In this document: positions 28,639 through 37,612 of the stretch, piece after piece | Layout of the letters: the number at the start of each line of letters is the position of its first letter | Position numbering within the stretch: the stretch's first letter is position 1 | Source: Roseococcus sp. SYP-B2431 | GTDB taxonomy: Bacteria; Pseudomonadota; Alphaproteobacteria; Acetobacterales; Acetobacteraceae | DNA: 64,000 nt | NCBI RefSeq assembly: GCF_004336745.1 | Contig: NZ_SJXD01000030.1 | Coordinates: 84,264-148,263 of the forward strand | Reading direction: 5' to 3' | Program-made: the position numbers and the translations under genes | Notes under the pieces: generated by a model | Database searches by the model: none | Seen by the model: the letters and a program-made list of their open reading frames with translations, nothing else | Told to the model about the DNA's origin: nothing

Positions 28639-29631
28639 TCAGAACAGCGCGGCGGGCGCCACCGTGCTGCCGGTGAAACCCTGCATGCGCAGCGGCTGCA
28701 TGACGAAGCAGAACTCGCTCCGGTTGGCGGCCACCAGCTCGTCCAGCTTCATGTTCTCCAGCAGGTGCACGCCGTTTACCACCAGCGCGATCTGGTGCAC
28801 GGGCAGCGAGGCGTTCGGCATGGTCTTGGACGGCGCGCATTCCACCGGCCAGTTGTCGGCGCCCATCAGCAGCGGGTTGCGCTGGATGAGCCATTCCGCC
28901 GCGGCCACGCCGATGCCGGGGCAGCCCGCCACGTAACGCGCGTTCTCGCGGCCCCAGAGATGGCCCCAGCCGGTGTTGATGATCATCGCGTCGCCCTCGC
29001 GCAGTTCCACGCGCTGGCGCGACAAGGCCTGCTGCAGATCCTCGGGCGTGATCTCGTAGGTGTCGGGCAGGGTCTGGACGCCCTTCAGGCCGGCGACGTC
29101 GATCAGCACGCCCCGGGTCATGATGGTGCCGACGGTCTCGATGCCCATCTCGGTGAAGCCGCCCCGCGACATGATCGAGGGGACGTTCACGCAGTTGTAG
29201 CTCTCGTCTCCGATGGTCTGGTGCGGAAAGCCGTCGAACTGCGTGCCGATCTGCGCCATCTCACCCACTACCAGCTCCTCGTTGGAGCCGCGGCGATTGG
29301 CCTGGGGGTTCATGAAGGTTTGTTTGAGGTGCACGTCGAAGCGGCGCGTGCCGAAGAAGGGCATGCTTTGCGACAGCATATGCCCGATCTCGATCTTGCG
29401 GCCCTCGCGGATCATGGCGGCGGCGTCGCGCATGCGGGCCGGCGTCAGGAGATTCATGCTGCCGCGCCGGTCGTTCGGGCCCCAGCGGCTCGGGCAACGC
29501 GCCGAGGCGGGCGGCGGCGACCAGGGTTGCTGCGCGGGCTGCGCCTGGGCGGGCGTGGCCGTCAATCCGAGATGCGCGGAGCCGCAGGCCATGCAGGCTC
29601 CGAACAGCGCCCGTCGTGACATTCCCCTCAT
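28639..29631 (-). CDS. Exported cyclase-family (kynurenine formamidase fold) hydrolase
   Basis: The 330-residue product belongs to the Cyclase family (kynurenine formamidase and isatin hydrolase fold). A Tat-type signal, MSRRALFGA, precedes a cleavage region TPAQAQ, so it is likely exported folded with metal. The metal motif HxGTHxDxxxH appears as QIGTQFDGFPH: two of the usual histidines are glutamine, a variant seen in some putative cyclases. EGDAMIINTGWGH is another family motif. Start ATG 29631 follows GGAGGGACTCCC. It is divergent from the TAXI receptor gene, and so may act on the same periplasmic compound, which is inference. Confidence 0.78.
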   Translation of the reverse strand: MRGMSRRALFGACMACGSAHLGLTATPAQAQPAQQPWSPPPASARCPSRWGPNDRRGSMNLLTPARMRDAAAMIREGRKIEIGHMLSQSMPFFGTRRFDVHLKQTFMNPQANRRGSNEELVVGEMAQIGTQFDGFPHQTIGDESYNCVNVPSIMSRGGFTEMGIETVGTIMTRGVLIDVAGLKGVQTLPDTYEITPEDLQQALSRQRVELREGDAMIINTGWGHLWGRENARYVAGCPGIGVAAAEWLIQRNPLLMGADNWPVECAPSKTMPNASLPVHQIALVVNGVHLLENMKLDELVAANRSEFCFVMQPLRMQGFTGSTVAPAALF

Positions 29632-29802
29632 GGGAGTCCCTCCATTTTTATCGTTGATGAGCGGCCGATGCCGCGCCGGAACATTACCGACAGGAAGGAA
29701 ATCAGCAAGACAAAGGCCGGCATTATCCGCTAGCCCCTTGACCTGGGTTGTCGATTCCGGTCATCCCAAATGCGAGAAAACTCGCACGAGGAGAAACGCT
29801 TC

Positions 29803-30777
29803 ATGGATCAGATCACGCGTCGCGCTGCGCTCGGCGCCGGCCTCGGCCTCCTGGCCGCGCCGGCCGTCTTGGCCCAGACCCCTCAACAGATCGCCATCGC
29901 CACCGGCACGACCGGCGGCGTCTATTATCCGCTCGGCGGGGCGCTCGCGAACTATCTCACCCGCGGCATCCCCGGCGTCTCTGCGACGGCCGAGGTGACC
30001 GCCGGCTCGACGGCGAACTTCCAGCTCCTCGGCGCCGGCCGCGCGCAGCTGGTCTTCGGTCAGGTCGATGCCGCCGTGGACAGCGTCCGCGGCGCCGGCC
30101 CCTTCCGGGGCCGCGTGGTGCCGACCCGCGCCATCGCCGTGCTCTACACCAACCGCATGCAGGTGGTGACGACGGCGGACCGCAACATCCGCTCCATGGC
30201 GGACATGAAGGGCAAGCGCATCTCCACCGGCGCCCCGGCCTCGGCCACCGAGCTCTTCGCCCGGCGCCTCATCGCGGCCGCGGGCCTCGACATCGCCAAG
30301 GATTTCCGCGGCGTGGAGCGGCTTTCGCCCGCCGAGAGCACCAATGCCATCCGTGACGGCAAGATCGACGCCTACTTCTTCGTCTCGGGCATTCCCACCA
30401 GCGCCATCACCGATCTCGGCGCCACGCCGGGCACCACGCTCGTGATGGTCGATCACGCCGAGGCGCTGGCGAACATCGTGCGCGAGCACGGGCCGGTCTA
30501 TTTCGCGGAGACCATCCCCGCGAACACCTATCCGGGCCAGACCGCGCCGAACCAGCAGCTCTCCGTCGCCAATATCCTGGGCGTGCGCGAGGACACCTCG
30601 CCCCAGCTGGTGACGCAGATCCTGAACATCCTCTGGGACAACCGCGAGGACTGGGCCCGCGTCCACTCCGCCGCGCGGGACTTCACGCTCGAGCAGCAGA
30701 AGACCGCCGCCGCCGGCGTGCCCTGGCATTCCGCGGCCGAGGCCTTCTGGAAGGCCAAGGGCGCGACCATGGGCTGA
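29803..30777 (+). CDS. TAXI-family TRAP transporter solute receptor
   Basis: The 324-residue periplasmic receptor has an Arg-Arg signal (DQITRRAALGAGLGLLAAP) and the TAXI hallmark IAIATGTTGGVYYPLGGAL, with ELFARRLIAAAGLD and GKIDAYFFVSGIP later. It captures a small acid (glutamate-like ligands are known in the family) for the TRAP permease encoded next. ATG 29803 is chosen because ACGAGGAGAAA precedes it and it begins the signal peptide; an ATG 33 bases upstream lacks one. The permease gene follows after 75 bases. Confidence 0.93.
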   Translation: MDQITRRAALGAGLGLLAAPAVLAQTPQQIAIATGTTGGVYYPLGGALANYLTRGIPGVSATAEVTAGSTANFQLLGAGRAQLVFGQVDAAVDSVRGAGPFRGRVVPTRAIAVLYTNRMQVVTTADRNIRSMADMKGKRISTGAPASATELFARRLIAAAGLDIAKDFRGVERLSPAESTNAIRDGKIDAYFFVSGIPTSAITDLGATPGTTLVMVDHAEALANIVREHGPVYFAETIPANTYPGQTAPNQQLSVANILGVREDTSPQLVTQILNILWDNREDWARVHSAARDFTLEQQKTAAAGVPWHSAAEAFWKAKGATMG

Positions 30778-30852
30778 GGCCCTGCGCCTCGTCCGCGAAT
30801 GAATGACCTGCCGGCCGGGCTCGTTGCCCGGCCGCTTGCGTTTGGAAGAAAT

Positions 30853-32874
30853 ATGCCGATGTCCAGCACCCTGCCGCCCGATATCGATCCCGCCACGATG
30901 GACGCCGAGACCACGAAACGGGTCTCCGCGCTGATCGAGGCCGAGGAAGGCGCGATGAACCGCCTCCCCGGCCTGCTCGGCCAGGTGGCGGTGGGCATCG
31001 CGCTCGCCATGTCGCTGTTCCACCTCTGGGCGGCCTGGGACATCGTGCCGACGACGGTGCTGCGCTTCGCGCATGTCGGCTTCACCATGGTGCTGGGCTT
31101 CATGCTCTTCCCGTCCATGGCCCGCTTCCGCGACCGCTTCCCGCCCTGGGATTGGGCGCTGGTCGCGGCCGGCATCTACGTCACCTGGTACCTGATCTCC
31201 GGCGGCGACGACCTGCAGGACCGCATCATCTTCCCCGAGCCGATGGACATCGTCGTCGGCTGGATGCTGATCGCCCTGGTGCTGGAGGTCACGCGGCGCT
31301 GCACGGGCTGGATCATGCCCGTGATCGCCATCTGCTTCCTGCTCTACGCCTTCTTCGGAAACCACTTCCCCGAGCCCTGGACCCATCGCGGCTACGACGC
31401 CGAGCGGCTGGTCCCCCACATCGCCATCACGCTGGAGGGCATCTACGGCACGGCGGTGGATGTGAGCGCGACGCTCATCATCCTCTTCACCATCTACGGC
31501 GCCATCCTCGCCTCCACCGGCGCGGGCAAGTACTTCGTCGACTTCTCCTTCGCGGCAACCGGCGCCAAGTCCTCCAGCGCGGGCCGCACCGTGGTGCTCT
31601 CGGCCTTCCTGCTCGGCGGGCCCTCCGGCTCGGGCGTGGCGACGACGGTCACCATCGGCACCGTCGCCTGGCCGATGATGAAGCGGGTCGGCTACACGGC
31701 GCATGACGCGGGCGGCCTGCTCGCGGCCGGCGGCCTCGGCGCCATCATCTCGCCGCCCATCATGGGCGCGGCCGCCTTCCTTATCGCCGAATACCTGAAG
31801 ATCAGCTATCTCGACGTGCTGCTGATGGCGGTGATCCCGACCTGCCTCTTCTACGCCTCGCTGCTCTTCATGGTGGAACTCGACCAGCGCCGCATCCGCC
31901 ACGCCCGCGGCGGCATCGAGGACAGCAAGATCGACGTCGAGCCCGTGGGCGTGCTGTTCCGCAAGGGCTGGTACCATTTCAGCAGCCTGATCGCGATCGT
32001 GGCCTTCATGGCGGTCGGCTATTCGGCGACGCTGTCCGTCCTCTACGCCATGATGCTGGCCATCGCCCTGTCCTTCCTTTCGAAGGAGCATGCGCTCTGG
32101 CCGCGCAAGCTGATCCGCACGCTGGCGGCCGGCTCCGAGCAGGCGCTCAGCATCGCGGCGACCTGCGCCAGCGCCGGCATCATCGTGGGCTGCATCACGC
32201 TGACCGGCCTCGGGCTGAAATTCTCCGACATCGCCATCCAGGCGGCGGGCGGCAGCCTCGTCATCACTGCCGTCTACACGGCGCTGATCGTCTGGGTGGT
32301 CGGCCTCGCGGTGCCGGTGACGGCCAGCTACATCATCTGCGCGGTCGTGGCCGCGCCGGCGCTGATGAAGCTCGGCGTGCCCGACTACGCGGCGCATATG
32401 TTCGTCTTCTACTACGCGGTGCTGAGCGAGGTCTCGCCCCCGACGGCGCTCAGCCCCTTCGCAGCGGCGGCCATCACCCGCGCCGGCCCCTACAAGACGA
32501 CGCTGATGGCCTGGAAGTACACGCTGCCGGCCTTCCTGCTGCCCTTCGTCTTCGTCACCGATCCCGACGGCGTGGGCCTGCTGCTGAGCCTCAAGCCCGG
32601 CATGACCTGGCTCGACGTGGCCTGGCAGACGGTGCTGGCGACGCTCGGCCTCGCCGCGCTGTCCTCGGCCACCCAGGGCTTCGGCATCACGCGGCTGAGC
32701 CAGGCCGAGCGCTGGGGCATGGCGCTGGCCGGCCTGCTGATGATCTTCCCGGCCATCTTCGAGGCCGCCTTCGGCGATGCGATCCCGGTCCCGCATCTGA
32801 TCGGCATCGCCCTGGGCTTGGCGCTGCTGGTCGTGCAGTTCCTGCGCAACAGGCGCGGGCCGGCGCTGGCGTGA
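30853..32874 (+). CDS. TRAP transporter permease, fused small and large subunits
   Basis: The approximately 673-residue membrane protein joins the DctQ-like and DctM-like parts into one chain, as is usual for TAXI-TRAP systems. Many hydrophobic helices are visible, with the DctM-type segments LGGPSGSGVATTVTIGTVAWPMM and AAGGLGAIISPPIMGAAAF and SEVSPPTALSPFAAA near the end. It moves the ligand brought by the TAXI receptor, driven by an ion gradient. ATG 30853 after GGAAGAAAT is preferred to one at 30799. Its stop shares bases with the next gene start (TGATG), coupling the two. Confidence 0.92.
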   Translation: MPMSSTLPPDIDPATMDAETTKRVSALIEAEEGAMNRLPGLLGQVAVGIALAMSLFHLWAAWDIVPTTVLRFAHVGFTMVLGFMLFPSMARFRDRFPPWDWALVAAGIYVTWYLISGGDDLQDRIIFPEPMDIVVGWMLIALVLEVTRRCTGWIMPVIAICFLLYAFFGNHFPEPWTHRGYDAERLVPHIAITLEGIYGTAVDVSATLIILFTIYGAILASTGAGKYFVDFSFAATGAKSSSAGRTVVLSAFLLGGPSGSGVATTVTIGTVAWPMMKRVGYTAHDAGGLLAAGGLGAIISPPIMGAAAFLIAEYLKISYLDVLLMAVIPTCLFYASLLFMVELDQRRIRHARGGIEDSKIDVEPVGVLFRKGWYHFSSLIAIVAFMAVGYSATLSVLYAMMLAIALSFLSKEHALWPRKLIRTLAAGSEQALSIAATCASAGIIVGCITLTGLGLKFSDIAIQAAGGSLVITAVYTALIVWVVGLAVPVTASYIICAVVAAPALMKLGVPDYAAHMFVFYYAVLSEVSPPTALSPFAAAAITRAGPYKTTLMAWKYTLPAFLLPFVFVTDPDGVGLLLSLKPGMTWLDVAWQTVLATLGLAALSSATQGFGITRLSQAERWGMALAGLLMIFPAIFEAAFGDAIPVPHLIGIALGLALLVVQFLRNRRGPALA

Positions 32875-33776
32875 TGCGGGCCGATCCGGCCTTCGCGGCT
32901 CCGGGGCGTTTCTGGAAGGGGAACATCCACACCCATTCCGACGCCACGGACGGAAGGCGCAGCCCCGAGGAGGTCTGCGCCGCCTATCGCGAGGGCGGGT
33001 ACGACTTCCTCGCCATCACCGACCACTTCCTGGCGAAGTACGGCTTCCCGATCGTCGACACGCGCGGGTTCCGGACCGATGCCTTCACGACCATCCTCGG
33101 CGCCGAGGTGCATGCGCCGGCGACGGCACTGGGCGAGACCTGGCACATCCTGGCGGTCGGTCTGCCGCTCGATTTCCCGCACACCGCGGAGGGCGAAACG
33201 GGGCCGGAGCTCGCGCAGCGCTGCCTGGACGCGGGCGCCTTCGTCGCCATCCCGCATCCCGGCTGGTATGCGCTGACCGCGGCGGACGCCGCCACCATCC
33301 CGGGCGCGCATGCGGTGGAGATCTACAACCACACCAGCGCCGTCCGCACCGACCGCGGCGACGGGACCTACCTGGTGGACCAGCTCCTCGCCGAGGGCCG
33401 CCGGATCAACGTGATCGCGGCGGACGACGCGCATTTCGAAAGCCCCGACTGGTTCGGCGGATGGCTCATGGCGAAGGCGCGGGCCAACGAGCCGGAGGCG
33501 CTGCTGGCGGCGCTGAAGGCCGGCCATTTCTACGCGACGCAAGGCCCGGCCATCGAAAGCCTCGCCTGGGGCGAGGAGCGCGTGGAGATCACCTGCTCGC
33601 CCGCCTCCGCCGTCATGGTCCTGGGGCTCGGCTCCTGCGCCAAGCAGTCCGTCGCGCCCGGCCAGACCCGCGTCACCCTGGGGCTGGAGCCGAGGCTGCG
33701 GGCCGGCGGCTTCGCCCGCGTGGTGGTGATCGACTCCGCGGGCCGGAAAGCCTGGTCCAACCCCTACTGGTTCTGA
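32874..33776 (+). CDS. PHP-domain metallo-phosphoesterase-like protein
   Basis: The 300-residue product has the PHP-fold metal motifs NIHTHSDATDG near residue 20, AITDH, a later IPHPGWY and ADDAHFES. These ligate a di- or tri-metal centre used for phosphoester or related hydrolysis. A beta-rich C-terminal domain (ITCSPASAVMVLGLG onward) follows, as in CehA/McbA-like proteins. The gene begins at an ATG overlapping the TRAP permease stop, so it is made with the transporter and may act on the imported substrate. No signal peptide is seen. The 3' end overlaps the convergent BASS-like gene by 13 bases. Confidence 0.8.
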   Translation: MRADPAFAAPGRFWKGNIHTHSDATDGRRSPEEVCAAYREGGYDFLAITDHFLAKYGFPIVDTRGFRTDAFTTILGAEVHAPATALGETWHILAVGLPLDFPHTAEGETGPELAQRCLDAGAFVAIPHPGWYALTAADAATIPGAHAVEIYNHTSAVRTDRGDGTYLVDQLLAEGRRINVIAADDAHFESPDWFGGWLMAKARANEPEALLAALKAGHFYATQGPAIESLAWGEERVEITCSPASAVMVLGLGSCAKQSVAPGQTRVTLGLEPRLRAGGFARVVVIDSAGRKAWSNPYWF

Positions 33777-34711
33777 GCCGCGTCGAGGCCGAGCCGCCGG
33801 AGCACGGGCGGCAGCAGCAGCGGCGAGAGGTAGATCGGGAACTGGCAGAGGGCGAAATAGGTCCAGGCCGTCGCGGGCAGCTGGCCCGCGGTGGCCGCGA
33901 ACATCAGCCCCATGTTGCGCTGCGAGGCCATGACGGCCAGCGACAGGGACGGAACGCGCCCCGCGCCGCGGAAGACGAAGGCCGTTCCGGCCAGCAGACC
34001 CGCGAAGACGGCGAAGCCCAGCGCCAGCAGCCCGGCGCAGGTCCAGGGGTCCGCCCAGGCGATCGAGGCCACGTCGCCCAGCACGGCCGAGACGAAGACC
34101 AGCAGGAGGAGGGTGTTGATGCCGTTGATCGCATCCCCCTGCCGTGAAAGGGCCGCGGCGCCGAGCAGCCGGCGCAGGGCCGCCGCGACCAGGAACGAGC
34201 CGGCCAGCATGAAGGCGAGCTTCGCCCCCAGCGCGACGGGCGGGATGGCCAGCGCATCGCCGAGGAAGAGTTGGGCGAAGCCCGCCGCCACCAGGGGCAC
34301 CATGACCGTCCCCGTCACCAGCGTGACGAGCACGAGCGTCGCGTCGAGGCCCATCAATGCCGCGAGCGACGGCGCGGCCATCATCGGCGAGGCCAGCCCC
34401 TGGAGCATCAGGCCGAGGAACAGGCCCGGCGCCGCCTGCCGGACCCCGGCGACGCTCGCCGCGCCGAGAAACAGCAGCGGCACGGCCAGCGCGGTCCAGG
34501 CCGTCGCCGCCAGGATCAGCCCCGGCCGGCGCAGGTGCCCGCGCAACCGCGCCGTGTCCACGCGCAGGAAGGCGAGGACCAGGAGCAGGAAGACCGCCTC
34601 GGCAAGGTAGGGCCGCAGCACCCGACCGAGCGGCGGGACGGCGACGCCGATCAGCACGATCACGCCCATGGCCCGCGGGCCCTGCCGGCCAAGCCAGGCC
34701 AGGGCGCGCAT
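33764..34711 (-). CDS. BASS-like (bile acid:sodium symporter family) membrane carrier
   Basis: This 315-residue protein is almost wholly hydrophobic with about ten membrane helices. The Gly/Pro-rich segment GLASPMMAAPSLAALMGLD and the matching SLAVMASQRNMGLM region in the second half resemble the crossed-helix motifs of the bile acid/sodium symporter superfamily. The substrate is unknown; organic acids are plausible. It begins six bases after the stop of the peptide-type ABC receptor gene upstream, so the two probably share a leftward transcript. The assignment is by topology and motif, so moderate. Confidence 0.65.
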   Translation of the reverse strand: MRALAWLGRQGPRAMGVIVLIGVAVPPLGRVLRPYLAEAVFLLLVLAFLRVDTARLRGHLRRPGLILAATAWTALAVPLLFLGAASVAGVRQAAPGLFLGLMLQGLASPMMAAPSLAALMGLDATLVLVTLVTGTVMVPLVAAGFAQLFLGDALAIPPVALGAKLAFMLAGSFLVAAALRRLLGAAALSRQGDAINGINTLLLLVFVSAVLGDVASIAWADPWTCAGLLALGFAVFAGLLAGTAFVFRGAGRVPSLSLAVMASQRNMGLMFAATAGQLPATAWTYFALCQFPIYLSPLLLPPVLRRLGLDAAQNQ

Positions 34712-34717
34712 GGCCGG

Positions 34718-36307
34718 CTACTCCACGCGGATCTCGCGCACCTGGAACTGGTTGTCCGCGCGGTGGCGCATCGCCACGCCCTGCCGGTGCGCCCAGGGGA
34801 TCATCATGTGGTAGAGCGGCAGGTGCCCGACATCCGCATTGTGGATCCTGTGCGCCTCGACGATCAGCGCGCGCCGGGCGGCCGGATCGGCCTCGCCGTC
34901 GATGCGCGGGATCAGCGCGTCGAACCCGGCATTGGACCAGCCGCCGAAGTTCCAGGTGCTGGGCCCCCCGATCTCGCGCGAGGCCATGACGGCGCGCAGC
35001 GTGTAGCTTGCATCGAAGGTCGGCACGCCCCAGGTCTGGACGTAGAACATCGTCTCCCGCCGGCGGGAGCGCTGCGTGTAGATGGCGCTCGAATTCAGGT
35101 TGAGCGCGACCCGGATCCCGACATTGGCCAGCATGGCCGAGATGGCCTGGCAGGTCTCGTCATAGGTGCCGACCGGGCAGTCCATCGGGACCGAGAAGCC
35201 CTGCGGATAGCCGGCCTCGGCCAGCAAGGCGCGCGCGCGGGCGCGGTCGAAGGGCAGGCGCGCGTCGGTCGACTGGTCCCAGCCGTTCACGAACTGCGTC
35301 CACATGCTGCCCGTGGGCACGGCCTGCCCGCGCAGCGTCGTCCGGCGCAGGGTCTGGACGTCGATGGCATGGGCCACCGCCTGCCGCACGCGCAGGTCGC
35401 GAAAGGGATTGCGGTCGGTCACGTCGCTGCCGGCCAGGGCGTCGATGTCCTGGCGGAAGCCCACGAAGACGGTGCGGTTCTCCTGGCCCTCCAGGATGCG
35501 CAGGCGGGGATTGGCGCGGATGCGCGCCACGTCCTGCACGGGCAGTACATGGACGAAGTCCACCTCGCCCGAGAGCAGCGCGGCCACGCGGGTCGCGTCG
35601 CTGGTCAGGGTGATGTGGTGGTACTCGGTCACGTTGCCCTGCGGCGCCGCGCCGGCCGCCGTGCCCCACCAGTTCGGGTTGCGCACCATGACGGTGCGCT
35701 GATCGATCTCGCGCGAGCGGATGATGAAGGGGCCGGTGCCATTGGCCGCGCGCGAGGCCGGAAGCTCCTCGCGCTGGGCGAAGTTCTGCGGCACCGCGCT
35801 GCGGTTCGCCTCGCTCCAGCCGCGATCCATGATGAGGATCCGCGTCATCTTGTCGGGGATCACGGGATCGGGGACGCGGGTGACGATATCGACCGTCAGC
35901 CCGTCCACCGCGACGGCGCTCGCCACCGTGTCCACGTAGATGCCGTAGTTGCTGGTCTGAGCCAGGGCCCGCTGGATGCTGAAGACGACGTCATCCGCCT
36001 CGAAGCTCTCGCCGCCGGCGAAACGGACGCCCTGGCGGAGGCGGAAGCGCCAGCGCGTGGGCTCGACCTGCTCCCAGGAGGTGGCGAGGCCCGGCTGGAC
36101 CTTGAGGTCGTCGCCCCGGATGGTCAGCGGCTCGTAGACCTGGCTTACGACCAGATAGGTGAAGACGGCGTTGTTCGCATGCGGGTCGAGCGTCGCCGCG
36201 TCCACGCTGGTGGCGGCGCGGAAAATCCGCTGCGGCGACTGGGCCAGGGCCGCGCCGGACAGCCCCGACGCGACCGCCACTGCCGCCAGAACATTACGAC
36301 ACCACAT
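34718..36307 (-). CDS. ABC transporter substrate-binding protein, peptide/nickel family (SBP_bac_5)
   Basis: The 529-residue secreted receptor belongs to the DppA/OppA/NikA family. It has a signal peptide (WCRNVLAAVAVASGLSGAALAQ), the family opening SVDAATLDPHANN, YEPLTIRG, the WRFRLRQGVRFAGGESFEADDVVFS motif, and the later AINAQT-like VAHAIDVQTLRRTTLRG. Such receptors bind peptides, opines, glutathione or metal chelates. The start at ATG 36307 has GGAGGT upstream and gives a proper signal; an upstream ATG would not. No permease or ATPase gene is nearby. Confidence 0.92.
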   Translation of the reverse strand: MWCRNVLAAVAVASGLSGAALAQSPQRIFRAATSVDAATLDPHANNAVFTYLVVSQVYEPLTIRGDDLKVQPGLATSWEQVEPTRWRFRLRQGVRFAGGESFEADDVVFSIQRALAQTSNYGIYVDTVASAVAVDGLTVDIVTRVPDPVIPDKMTRILIMDRGWSEANRSAVPQNFAQREELPASRAANGTGPFIIRSREIDQRTVMVRNPNWWGTAAGAAPQGNVTEYHHITLTSDATRVAALLSGEVDFVHVLPVQDVARIRANPRLRILEGQENRTVFVGFRQDIDALAGSDVTDRNPFRDLRVRQAVAHAIDVQTLRRTTLRGQAVPTGSMWTQFVNGWDQSTDARLPFDRARARALLAEAGYPQGFSVPMDCPVGTYDETCQAISAMLANVGIRVALNLNSSAIYTQRSRRRETMFYVQTWGVPTFDASYTLRAVMASREIGGPSTWNFGGWSNAGFDALIPRIDGEADPAARRALIVEAHRIHNADVGHLPLYHMMIPWAHRQGVAMRHRADNQFQVREIRVE

Positions 36308-36440
36308 CCGGACCTCCGCTGGAAAACGCCGCGAGAGTGTCCTGCGAGAGAGGATGTCGCAATCCGCCCGATCTTCCACTATATTGCATCCAAGACAGAA
36401 TTGCCCCCTGGGGCGTCATTTTCTGGGAGATGCCGATATC

Positions 36441-37400
36441 ATGCGCCGCAGTGCCCGCTTCCTGACCCTCCTGGCCGCCGCCGGCCTCGCGCTCGCACCC
36501 GTCCTGGCCGATGCGCGTCCCGGTGGCGGGTCGTCCTCCGGCAGCCGCGGCAGCCGGACCTATTCCGCCCCGCCCTCCACCACGACGGCGCCGAGCGCGC
36601 CGCGCCAGTTCGACCGCACGATGCAGCAGCCCACGGCGCCGCGTCCGGGCGCGCCGGGCGTCGGCGCGGCCAATCCCGCGCGCCAGGGCGGCTTCTTCGC
36701 GCGCAATCCCTTCATGGGCGGCCTGATGGCCGGCCTGCTGGGCGCGGGCATCTTCGGCCTGCTGGCCGGCGGCGGCTTCTTCAGCGGCCTGGGCAGCATG
36801 GCGGGCCTCCTCGGCTTCCTCCTGCAGGTCGCGATCATCGCCGGCCTCGTGGCGCTGGTGGTCGGCTTCCTGCGCCGCCGCCAGCAGCAGGCCGCGCCGG
36901 CCGGCGTACCGAACGCAATGATGCGCGAGGGCGCCCCGCCGCAGCCCGCCATGATGGGCGGCGGCAGCGCGGGCCGCGGCCGCCCGGTGGACGAGCTCGG
37001 CATCGGCCCGGCCGACTTCCAAGCCTTCGAGCGCACGCTGGTCGAGGTCAACAACGCCTGGTCGCGCGGCGACACGAATGCCCTCTCGCGCCTCGCGACG
37101 CCGGAGATGGTCCAGTACTTCCGCGACGACTTCGAGGCGCTCGAGCAGCGCGGCTGGAAGAACGAGACGCGCGACGTGAAGCTGGAGCAGGGCGACCTGT
37201 CGGAGTCCTGGAGCGAGGGGCCGCGCGACTATGCCACCGTGGCGATGCGCTTCAGCCTCGTGGACGTGACGCGCGACAAGCAGACCGGCGCGGTGACCGA
37301 GGGCGACCCGAACGTGCGGACGATGGCGACCGAGCTTTGGACCTTCGTGCGCGTGCAGGGCGGCCCCTGGACCCTGAGCGCCATCCAGCAGGCCTCGTAA
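36441..37400 (+). CDS. Tim44-like domain protein, membrane-anchored
   Basis: The 319-residue protein has a signal-like N-terminus (RFLTLLAAAGLALAPVLADARPGGG), a Ser/Pro-rich linker, a hydrophobic region with two Gly-rich helices (about 95-150), then a C-terminal Tim44-type domain from about residue 190 (DFQAFERTLVEVNNAWSRGD, ELWTFVR). In mitochondria Tim44 ties Hsp70 to the protein translocase; bacterial relatives with this layout are common in alphaproteobacteria, and their role is poorly known. ATG 36441 is the first start beginning the signal sequence. It is divergent from the SBP_bac_5 gene across 133 bases. Confidence 0.83.
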   Translation: MRRSARFLTLLAAAGLALAPVLADARPGGGSSSGSRGSRTYSAPPSTTTAPSAPRQFDRTMQQPTAPRPGAPGVGAANPARQGGFFARNPFMGGLMAGLLGAGIFGLLAGGGFFSGLGSMAGLLGFLLQVAIIAGLVALVVGFLRRRQQQAAPAGVPNAMMREGAPPQPAMMGGGSAGRGRPVDELGIGPADFQAFERTLVEVNNAWSRGDTNALSRLATPEMVQYFRDDFEALEQRGWKNETRDVKLEQGDLSESWSEGPRDYATVAMRFSLVDVTRDKQTGAVTEGDPNVRTMATELWTFVRVQGGPWTLSAIQQAS

Positions 37401-37551
37401 GTAGCGGGCTGCTGAAAAACCCCTGCGGGTCGGCTTCGGAGGTCCTTTCCGCGCCTGGGGCGTTGCCGGACTTGCCGGTGCAACCGGCATCGGCGGCGCC
37501 CGTCGCCTTCCAGGCGTAAGAATCCTCCGCAGCCGGAGTTCTTCGCAGCCT

Positions 37552-37598
37552 CAGGGCCAAAAGCCCTGGCGGGGAGTTTGAGGGGCGGCGCCCCTCAA
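37552..37598 (+). terminator. Two consecutive hairpins before the dehydratase gene
   Basis: CAGGGC-CAAAA-GCCCTG (37552-37568) is followed by TTGAGGGGC-GGC-GCCCCTCAA (37578-37598), both perfect stems. They lie between the Tim44-like gene and the dehydratase start at 37613. They may end the first transcript or control the second; no T-run follows. Confidence 0.45.
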
Positions 37599-37612
37599 GC
37601 TACGCTCCGGGA

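Noticed and set aside
29761..32796. About 1000-codon minus-strand frame opposite the TAXI/TRAP genes, and a similar plus frame at 34271-37519
   Set aside because: Both lie opposite or across clear transporter genes and have low-complexity Arg/His/Asp composition, so they are shadows.
33764..33776. 13-base overlap of convergent PHP and BASS-like genes as a regulatory antisense pair
   Set aside because: Short tail overlaps are frequent in compact genomes and nothing else suggests control.
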